Below the pieces are notes generated by a model that was not told the origin of the DNA, made no database searches, and saw only the letters and a program-made list of their open reading frames with translations. Source: G942493215 sp942493215 (GTDB taxonomy: Bacteria; Bacillota_I; Bacilli_A; RF39; UBA660). Taken from it: 64,000 nt of DNA. Both the position numbers and the translations under genes were made by a program. Below are positions 58,101-64,000 of the stretch, in pieces. The stretch spans positions 1,178,001-1,242,000 of the forward strand of contig OW818670.1 of the NCBI GenBank assembly GCA_942493215.1. The letters are read 5' to 3'. Numbering within the stretch: position 1 is the stretch's first letter; each line of letters begins with the position of its first letter.

Positions 58101-58201
58101 CCCGACCATTGAAGAAATTCCTGATTTTTGGGATTAAATATAATAAAAGTCAAGGAAATAAAGATCCTTGACTTTTTCTTTTTGTAAAAATAATATATAA
58201 T
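58101..58201 (+). repeat. tRNA-Pro-end remnant plus hairpin-promoter module, copy 3
   Basis: 58101-58110 reads CCCGACCATT. It is followed by a decayed first hairpin (ATTCC..GGGAT), a strong hairpin AAGTCAAGGA/TCCTTGACTT (58147-58156 with 58165-58174) with loop AATAAAGA and T5, and a TATAAT box (58196-58201). Confidence 0.65.
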
Positions 58202-58217
58202 AGTTTTGGTGATATAG

Positions 58218-58865
58218 ATGAATTATGAATTTTTAAAGACTGAAGAAGAAATTATGAATTTGTTTTTAGAAAAGAATCAAATAAATAATGGTAAAAACAA
58301 AAATCCATATTTATTATTGTTGGATGGAATAACCGGTACTGGTAAATCAACAATAGCTAGAATAATTTCTAAAAAATTAGATTTAATAGTATTAAACAAT
58401 GATAAAGTTAGGCAATTTATTTATAAGACTGGCTTTAGTAACGATTGGAAAGAGATTCAAGACTTAACCAAAAAGATTCAATATTATAGGATTGAAAAGA
58501 CTTTAAAAAATGGAAATAATTGTTTATGGGATGGAGATATATCAAATAATTATGAAAATAAAATTTCTATACTTAAAAAATATAATATTAAATATTACAT
58601 CATAGGGATAATATATAATAGAAATCAAGTAATTGAAAGAATAAAAAATAGAAAAATTGATATAAACAGTTTAGACAATTTTGAAGGAAATGAAACTATC
58701 AATTATTCCAATGCCGATGTTAATGATTTCTTGAGAATGGAAAAAGAAAAATATATTATTCCAAAAGAGAGCATCTATTTTGAAATAGATACAACTAAAA
58801 GTTTAGAGGATATGGAAAAACAAATTGAAATATTAGTTGAAAGATTAAATAAAGAAAACAGGTAA
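58218..58865 (+). CDS. P-loop kinase (AAA_33/zeta-toxin-like)
   Basis: A 215-residue nucleoside/nucleotide-kinase-like ATPase. Walker A is LLLDGITGTGKSTIARIISK (about 32-52), followed by LNNDKVRQFIYKTG with the substrate-binding Asp and Arg, and a lid-like region RIKNRKIDINSL. Relatives phosphorylate small molecules, and zeta toxins share the fold; no antitoxin gene is adjacent. GGTGAT is the ribosome site. It forms a one-gene unit between two tRNA-Pro-end repeats. Confidence 0.75.
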   Translation: MNYEFLKTEEEIMNLFLEKNQINNGKNKNPYLLLLDGITGTGKSTIARIISKKLDLIVLNNDKVRQFIYKTGFSNDWKEIQDLTKKIQYYRIEKTLKNGNNCLWDGDISNNYENKISILKKYNIKYYIIGIIYNRNQVIERIKNRKIDINSLDNFEGNETINYSNADVNDFLRMEKEKYIIPKESIYFEIDTTKSLEDMEKQIEILVERLNKENR

Positions 58866-58892
58866 AAAGAAGAATTTGAAATCCATTTTATT

Positions 58893-58975
58893 CCCCGACC
58901 GTTAAGATAATAAGGCATATAAAGCTTAAACTTTATATGTTTTTTAATACTTATGAATATACTTTGACTCTTAAA
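58893..58975 (+). repeat. tRNA-Pro-end remnant followed by a copy of the tRNA-Pro terminator
   Basis: CCCCGACCGTTAAG (58893-58906) is a slightly changed tRNA end. The following 40 or so bases match those after tRNA-Pro almost base for base (53047-53086 versus 58907-58945), including the CATATAAAG/CTTTATATG terminator, and a TTTGACTC at 58963-58970 matches the arm-site repeats. Confidence 0.75.
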
Positions 58976-59067
58976 GCATGCAATATACATAATAGGATAG
59001 ATTCTATAACTTGCTTTTTTTTATTGTAAGATGTATTATATCTGGACATAAGGGAGAGGATACACAG

Positions 59068-61185
59068 ATGGATGAAATGTCATTTCGATTAGTAATGAGA
59101 AATATTAAAGATAACTTTAATCCTGAAACAGATGTATTAGAAGTAAGTGACAGGGGAGATTCAAAAATTTATGTTGAAGGTACTCATTATTCTAGTATTT
59201 ACGTTGATGGGCATAATCTATATCTTGTTTCACTTGATAAATGGAATAGAATTAGTTATACTTGTCCAATTGTCCATAGCGTAGATGAATTTATTAATGC
59301 TGTAGAAGATACTGCTTTGCCTATTACTATGAATGATGGTAGGCAGTATTTTATTTTCAGTTCAAGACATTGGGCACATAAACTTGCTGTATCTGATAAA
59401 TACATTGCTAATTATTCTCCTAACGCTTTTCTTAATCCATATGAATACGAAAAACATTGTATTATTTTTGATAAAGATTTAAAACAAACTACCATTGAGG
59501 TTACAACTTATGAAGGCGAAAAACATCACGTTGAATATTTATTTGCTACTCCTAATCATCAACAATGGATTGCTATTATAAATGGTAAACCTCATATTAT
59601 TGATGAAAGTGGTAAAGAATGTCCATATATTAATAAGAGTAAATATAATGATGATGTGACTATAAACAAAGTCTGGTTACCAGCAGATACTAAAGGTGAT
59701 AATTATAATACTCACCATCTAATCTTTTTATATGAACAAGATGGTAAATTTTATAAGCTGTATAATGCTTCATTTGATAATTATTGTGTGCAGGATCTTC
59801 CATATAATCGAGTAGTTGATAAGGTACCAGCGGATACTTATGGCCATGAACTTTTTAGAGTAATAGATACAAATGGGATAGAAAGATATTCTTCAAAAAT
59901 AAGACATATTGGTAATTCGCCAATTCCTTTTGTATTGATAGATCAAAAATATTATGCTGTAAATGAAAGCGGACAAATAACTTCTTTCGAGGTAAAAGAT
60001 AAAGAAGGAGTTTCTTATTTAGCAACATGTGTTATAGAAATAGAACATTGTTTGATGTTTGTATGTATTGATGATAAATATTTTCCTATCAATAAGCAAT
60101 TAGTCTTATTATTTGAAAAAAGGTATAGTTTTGACATTGACGTTTCAGTTTCTTCAGATGTATTTTTGGTTTTGGATAATGAGACTGGAAAATATGGATT
60201 TATGGACGGAATGATTGAGTTAATGTCTCCAGGTTGTGTATTAGAAACTGATGAATATAATCAGCCTCCAAAATTACAAAGCAAAGCTTTTTGTCATACC
60301 AACAATAATTATCCGGCCATTTTTAGAATCGATGGTAAAGTAGGATTAAATTATTGCTACTATAATAGTGATTGTGAAATGGAAATAAAATCAATTGTTC
60401 CTATGGGTAAATATGCAAGTATAAGGGAATTTGATGATATGATAAGACCTTTTTGTACAGATGAGCCAAATTACTTTATTGTCCAAGCTTGGGAAAAAGG
60501 ACCCAATGGAGAAAAAAGACCGAATGAATCAGGATATGGTATTTTAGAAGTAACCTATTTTCCTTTTACTAAAGATCCTTGGGATATATCTTATGGTGAT
60601 AATAAAAGGTTTTCTGTTAAAGCAAGTTTAGTTGTTCCTATGGTGATGAGTAGTCGACAAATATTAGATATAAGGGATATATGGGAACTTGACAACAATA
60701 ATAGGTTACCTATCTTTGAGGTTTTGTCAAAAGGAAACATTAAGCCAATACCTACCAAATTCCTTAGTAATGAATTTGCTAATGGAAGATATGTGTTAGC
60801 ACAACATTTATGGATAGCTATGCAGAATAGTGAAAAAGTTTGGTGGAATGATGTTAATAGTAAAGAAAGTGCCATAGAATTTTTAGGGAAACAATTTTTT
60901 TCAGAAAAATATTTACTATCAGAACCATTTGTTGTTTATAGAGCATCTGAAATTGTTTTTGGTACAGAAATGTATGAAGAAATGTTACCACTTTTGGATA
61001 AAGCTTTTAACACTGAAAGAGAATGGCCTCATGGCCATGATGTAAAATATCCTAAAAATGGTGTTGCAGATTTTTCTGAAGTAATACGATTTATTATTGA
61101 TAAAATAGTAGGTGGACAAACAGAACCATGCTGTATTGATGCCTCCAAAACAAAGGGAAATAGACTTTCTTTAACTATAAGATAA
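59068..61185 (+). CDS. Large hypothetical protein, beta-rich (WG-repeat-like)
   Basis: A protein of 705 residues without signal peptide or TM helix. It is strongly beta-rich with repeated strand-turn units such as WIAIINGKPHIIDESGKECP, LDNETGKYGFMDGMIELM and YPAIFRIDGKVGLNYCYYNS, reminiscent of WG-type repeats or a propeller, while the last 170 residues are helical. No catalytic motif is seen. GGGAGAGG favours the ATG at 59068 over an earlier in-frame start. It lies alone between tRNA-Pro-end remnants at 58893 and 61321. Family not recognised. Confidence 0.6.
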   Translation: MDEMSFRLVMRNIKDNFNPETDVLEVSDRGDSKIYVEGTHYSSIYVDGHNLYLVSLDKWNRISYTCPIVHSVDEFINAVEDTALPITMNDGRQYFIFSSRHWAHKLAVSDKYIANYSPNAFLNPYEYEKHCIIFDKDLKQTTIEVTTYEGEKHHVEYLFATPNHQQWIAIINGKPHIIDESGKECPYINKSKYNDDVTINKVWLPADTKGDNYNTHHLIFLYEQDGKFYKLYNASFDNYCVQDLPYNRVVDKVPADTYGHELFRVIDTNGIERYSSKIRHIGNSPIPFVLIDQKYYAVNESGQITSFEVKDKEGVSYLATCVIEIEHCLMFVCIDDKYFPINKQLVLLFEKRYSFDIDVSVSSDVFLVLDNETGKYGFMDGMIELMSPGCVLETDEYNQPPKLQSKAFCHTNNNYPAIFRIDGKVGLNYCYYNSDCEMEIKSIVPMGKYASIREFDDMIRPFCTDEPNYFIVQAWEKGPNGEKRPNESGYGILEVTYFPFTKDPWDISYGDNKRFSVKASLVVPMVMSSRQILDIRDIWELDNNNRLPIFEVLSKGNIKPIPTKFLSNEFANGRYVLAQHLWIAMQNSEKVWWNDVNSKESAIEFLGKQFFSEKYLLSEPFVVYRASEIVFGTEMYEEMLPLLDKAFNTEREWPHGHDVKYPKNGVADFSEVIRFIIDKIVGGQTEPCCIDASKTKGNRLSLTIR

Positions 61186-61408
61186 AAACGGTTAAAAAAT
61201 AATATCTCACTGTTTTTGTTTTATATAAATAAAGAATATAGATATTGTGGCTGAATTTACTATAAAGAGTAAATGTGCTGGTATAATAGTTATAAAAAAA
61301 TAAATAAATGTAATTAATTATTTTGTTACGGACCATTAAGTAAATAAAAAATATAAAGGTTAAACTTTATATTTTTTATTATGTTTATAGCTTCTAATTA
61401 GTCAAAAT
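61186..61408. other. Intergenic region with tRNA-Pro-end remnant and terminator
   Basis: 61321-61340 resembles the tRNA-Pro end (TTTTGTTACGGACCATTAAG). It is followed by a hairpin ATATAAAG/CTTTATAT (61351-61358 with 61365-61372) with loop GTTAAA and T-runs on both strands. This is a diverged version of the terminator after tRNA-Pro, and it can end the convergent genes on both sides. Confidence 0.6.
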
Positions 61409-61969
61409 TCAGCGATTAAATATATTTCTTTCGGGTATTTGGTTATAGTATTTAACACCCATTCTTGCTTTTGCATCCATATTACTAATTAGTCTTTTCC
61501 TATGAATGGAAATTAATTTATCCATATTGGGCTGTAAAACTATCCATTCTGGACATTGCTGAAAGTCACCTTGGGCATTTAAAATACCAGCAATTAAATC
61601 TTTTGGAATAAACGAACAATCAAATTTACCATAATATAATTGAAATTCACTTTGTTGTCTTTGTTTTTCTTCACCATCTGGCATAGCGGCAATTTCATTT
61701 AAAAATGCTGTTGCTAAATCTCTTTCCTTTTCAATTAATGGATCATATTCTTTAAAATCAACAATTGCTTCATATACTTCTTTTTTATCGAAACCATCAA
61801 AAATGGCATTAGGTATGGCAAAAACTATTGTCGATGGATATTCTTTTGAATGGTAAGTATAGTTAATGATTTCCTCTGCTGTAAGAGGTCCTACATCTTG
61901 ACCTTCTTTTTTTACTTTTTTTAATTGAGAAAAACTTAAACTATATGTAACAGTATTTTTCAAATACAT
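61409..61969 (-). CDS. Hypothetical protein, second part of an amber-split frame
   Basis: A 186-residue frame starting at an ATG that directly follows the TAG of the upstream frame, in the same reading frame. It is soluble and helical (LTAEEIINYTYHSKEYPSTI, EKERDLATAFLNEIAAMPDG) and not recognised. Its ribosome site is weak (GGA eight bases upstream). It may be the C-terminal part of a single 394-codon gene interrupted by one stop, or a separate gene translated by re-initiation. Confidence 0.5.
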   Translation of the reverse strand: MYLKNTVTYSLSFSQLKKVKKEGQDVGPLTAEEIINYTYHSKEYPSTIVFAIPNAIFDGFDKKEVYEAIVDFKEYDPLIEKERDLATAFLNEIAAMPDGEEKQRQQSEFQLYYGKFDCSFIPKDLIAGILNAQGDFQQCPEWIVLQPNMDKLISIHRKRLISNMDAKARMGVKYYNQIPERNIFNR

Positions 61970-62593
61970 CTAAGTGTTCCAAAAACCATTTTCAATTTTA
62001 GCATTCACTATATGCCCGTCGCTTGAATGTAAAAGTATAAAGCAGTCACTATCGACAATTCTTTGAACCACATCTAACTTTTCTGGTGTTACAATGCGGA
62101 ATAGACCTCGATTTTCAGCAAAACCCTTAATAATTGTGGAAAATATAATCAATAATTGGTGATATTCATCACTATCATTAGGTAGTATAGTTACACTTCT
62201 ATCTCTACAATTAAGATATCCATCACATAAATAATGTTTTTTATCTATCTCATCAGGCACGGGGAGTACATCTTTAAATATCTGAATTGAAGTACCATAG
62301 CAAGTCATAATGTAGCGAATGTTATTATAAATTATCGAAAACTCACCAGCACCTTTATATTTTTTACTGTTTTTTATATTGAAAATATAACCATGTAAAT
62401 TGTCACCACATATAATATCACCAACTGTAATTACCCTTCCAGATTTATTTAAATTTCCATGATATTTATATTGTTCTGGAATTTCATTATAACCACAATG
62501 ATTACAAGAAAAGTCATCACGGTAAGGAGTATCAATAAAGGCTTTTATTACATCCATAACAGTTTTAGTAGATCCACTTTTATCTGTTTCCAT
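61970..62593 (-). CDS. Hypothetical protein, first part of an amber-split frame
   Basis: A 207-residue protein with a GGGGGGCAA ribosome site. It has one Cys pair (FSCNHCGYNEIPEQY, with a later GDIICGD) that may bind zinc, and beta-rich segments (RVITVGDIICGDNLHGYIFN, KGAGEFSIIYNNIRYIMTCY). It ends WNT then TAG, with the next ATG immediately after in frame. Family not recognised. It lies between tRNA-Pro-end remnants at 61321 and 62701 but reads on the opposite strand to the earlier units. Confidence 0.55.
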   Translation of the reverse strand: METDKSGSTKTVMDVIKAFIDTPYRDDFSCNHCGYNEIPEQYKYHGNLNKSGRVITVGDIICGDNLHGYIFNIKNSKKYKGAGEFSIIYNNIRYIMTCYGTSIQIFKDVLPVPDEIDKKHYLCDGYLNCRDRSVTILPNDSDEYHQLLIIFSTIIKGFAENRGLFRIVTPEKLDVVQRIVDSDCFILLHSSDGHIVNAKIENGFWNT

Positions 62594-62700
62594 TATTTGC
62601 CCCCCTAATTAATACATATTCTATATATATGAATAGAAAAAGTCAATATTTATGTAAAATATATTAATGTTTAGAATTATTGAAAATAAGATAACAATTT

Positions 62701-62720
62701 ATGTTTTCTAGACCATTAAG
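62701..62720 (+). repeat. Decayed tRNA-Pro-end remnant
   Basis: 62702-62720 matches the tRNA-Pro 3' end plus five bases at 17 of 19 positions (TGTTTTCTAGACCATTAAG), the two changes falling in the acceptor stem. The following CAAATAAATT resembles the sequence after the 61321 copy. It is the most distal copy seen. Confidence 0.55.
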
Positions 62721-62747
62721 CAAATAAATTCTTTTTAAGTAGAATGG

Positions 62748-63464
62748 TTAAATTTTATAATACAAAAAATCGGGGATTCTTTTAATAAAAAATGCTAAAA
62801 ATGCCCATCTTTTTGTTACATAAAATTTCTTTTTTCTTTTTTTAAGTGACGAGTAGATTTGAGTAGCTACTTTTTCTAATGGCATAACCCAAAATAATCC
62901 TTCACCTTTGGCCATCGCTGTATTAACAAGTCCAGGTTTAATGTCTGTGATTGTAATATCAAGATTTTGTTTTTTTATCTTACAACGAAGACCTTCTAAA
63001 TAATTTGATAAGAATGCTTTAGAAGCATTGTATGCCGGACTTATTGCACTACCTCGTAATGCTGCTATAGAAGTTATGACGGCTAAATGTCCAGTTTTTT
63101 TATCAAGAAAATATTTCATTGAAGCATTGATAATTGCAGTTACACCCATAACATTAGTGTTAATTGTTTCCTGTTCTAATTGCCATTTTAGTTCTTTGTT
63201 TATATGCCCAATGCCCACACTAATAATAATTAAATCTACACCATTCATTTCACCAATCAAATCGTTTAGACATTTAATAGATTCTTTAATATTTGTGACA
63301 TCCATATGTTTAATGTAGACTTGATTAGGCAGCTCCTTTTTTAAATTATCAAGTAATTCTATACGTCTACTAGTAAGTCCAAGCATATATCCGTCTTTAG
63401 ACATAATCTTTGCCAGTTGCATTCCAATGCCACTACTTGAACCAATTATTATTGCTTTTTTCAT
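62748..63464 (-). CDS. Short-chain dehydrogenase/reductase
   Basis: A 238-residue SDR: cofactor motif IIGSSSGIGMQLAKIMSKDG with TSRR after the second strand (suggesting NADPH), LIIISVGIGHIN in place of the usual NNAG, catalytic Ser in ITSIAALRGS and YNASKAFLSNYLEGLR, and a C-terminal hydrophobic basic segment (WAFLAFFIKRIPDFLYY) that may associate with membrane. The loss of the NAG motif is unusual for an active enzyme. A GGAGG site precedes the ATG. It is not closely similar to the SDR at 56415. Confidence 0.88.
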   Translation of the reverse strand: MKKAIIIGSSSGIGMQLAKIMSKDGYMLGLTSRRIELLDNLKKELPNQVYIKHMDVTNIKESIKCLNDLIGEMNGVDLIIISVGIGHINKELKWQLEQETINTNVMGVTAIINASMKYFLDKKTGHLAVITSIAALRGSAISPAYNASKAFLSNYLEGLRCKIKKQNLDITITDIKPGLVNTAMAKGEGLFWVMPLEKVATQIYSSLKKRKKKFYVTKRWAFLAFFIKRIPDFLYYKI

Positions 63465-63726
63465 ATTTTCCTCCTTATTGCAGTATTATTATATAACTAT
63501 TTAATCTATTAAATATAGATACCTTTATTATATCAAAAAACGTGATCCTGAAATATACTTTCTAAATTTTCTATTTTTCTTTGCTATAAAAAAGTATCTG
63601 TTTATGTAGTAAACTTTGTTACAAATATTATTTTCTATTTGTGTCCACTATATAGAGTAACTATTCATTATTTTTACAGTTTTATTTTTTATGAAAATAA
63701 TATATAATAAAGTTAGGTGATAAGAT
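63465..63726. promoter_or_regulatory. Intergenic region with a promoter resembling the module promoters
   Basis: No gene is seen. Near the right end, CAGTTTTATTTTTT (63677-63690), GAAAATAA and TATAAT (63703-63708) repeat the promoter half of the modules at 56361-56392 and 57202-57232, without the hairpins or tRNA end. The left part is AT-rich and holds the divergent start of the SDR gene. Confidence 0.45.
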
Positions 63727-64000
63727 ATGAAAACTATATATAATATTTCAAAAAAAGAGATTAATCGAAGAATAATCGCATATACATCATTAATTATTTT
63801 CTATTTTATTAGCTTAATCTTTTTTTCATTTAATTATATAAAACAATATTTAAATGTATTTTTATTTATAATATTAATTTTAGTTCTTGTTCTTTTCTTA
63901 TCAAGAATCATTGTAGTTAGATATCTTAATTCACTTTTGAAAACTAATATCGAATTAACTCCTGAATATATTAAAAAAAATAATACTAAATATCTAATTA
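63727..64000 (+). CDS. Membrane protein, C-terminus beyond the right edge
   Basis: 91 codons are open from an ATG with AGGTGAT upstream to the right edge. A basic N-terminus (KTIYNISKKEINRRIIAYT) is followed by two TM helices at about 19-36 and 44-62 and a cytoplasmic segment (RYLNSLLKTNIELTPEYIKK). It is too incomplete to name. Its promoter resembles those of the tRNA-Pro cassettes. Confidence 0.6.
   Translation, partial: MKTIYNISKKEINRRIIAYTSLIIFYFISLIFFSFNYIKQYLNVFLFIILILVLVLFLSRIIVVRYLNSLLKTNIELTPEYIKKNNTKYLI

Noticed and set aside
1..64000. Mycoplasma genetic code (TGA as Trp)
   Set aside because: TGA ends several conserved genes at the expected length (rsmE, the RT, 2821-3690) and conserved Trp positions use TGG.
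1..64000. CRISPR arrays, rRNA genes and classical riboswitches
   Set aside because: No regularly spaced repeats, no rRNA-like sequence and no recognisable riboswitch or T-box leader were seen upstream of glyA, pyrG, pdp or the transporter genes. A covariance-model search would be the decisive test.

Overview
This is an AT-rich window from a low-GC Gram-positive chromosome. The protein set points to the Bacilli side of the Firmicutes, possibly an uncultured gut lineage close to the Mollicutes: SpoVS, SufU/SufB, HelD, RpoZ, MtaB, RsmE, TcdA and a Bce-like ABC/two-component module. TGA is a normal stop (for example at the ends of the genes at 2821-3690, rsmE and the reverse transcriptase gene) and Trp is encoded by TGG, so the code is standard and not the Mycoplasma code. 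Most genes have a GGTGAT or GGAGG ribosome site and a TATAAT-like box a short distance upstream, and many end in a simple hairpin plus T-run.

Layout. 1-7870: poorly known genes (an unknown gene cut by the left edge, a CPBP protease, spoVS, tRNA-Gly with a decayed inverted copy beside it, a zincin-like protein, a membrane-anchored exported protein, two unknowns), then sufU-sufB. 8006-13307: an ssb gene broken in two by about 5 kb of foreign DNA. The insert holds a one-TM protein, a HEPN-like protein, a small protein paired with a retropepsin-like/SEC-C protein, a broken HTH gene, and a complete Type II restriction-modification system whose endonuclease matches the MunI (CAATTG) type. 13346-17550: an unknown gene, a phage-like lysis pair (M23 peptidase plus holin whose start position reads ATA), a polysaccharide deacetylase and two Xre regulators. 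17583-53041: mostly core genes (pdp, rpoZ, recX, tcdA, smc, Nudix, two two-component systems, rubrerythrin, helD, glyA-folD, Bce-like ABC transporter, pyrG, rsmE, mtaB, cytidine deaminase, VanY-like peptidase), with three pairs of lineage-specific paralogues (21341/22184, 30056/31340, 48663/50354) and tRNA-Thr, tRNA-Arg and tRNA-Pro.

53018-64000 is the most unusual part. tRNA-Pro is followed by a 3.27-kb unit bounded by a perfect 26-bp repeat of the tRNA 3' end. It carries an AbiJ-like protein and an overlapping SLATT-membrane-protein/reverse-transcriptase pair, with TGACTCC repeats inside both ends that look like recombinase arm sites, but no integrase. Beyond it, decaying copies of the tRNA 3' end (57127, 58101, 58893, 61321, 62701) separate further one- or two-gene units: SDR, FMN-binding plus flavodoxin, P-loop kinase, a 706-residue unknown, an amber-split pair, and a second SDR. 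Several of these share a hairpin-promoter module. The region reads as a layered record of repeated integration at one tRNA, with the defence unit the newest layer.

The two accessory zones (broken ssb and tRNA-Pro) both carry probable anti-phage functions, while the regions between look like vertically inherited housekeeping DNA. All functions are inferred from motifs read by eye; no database search was possible.
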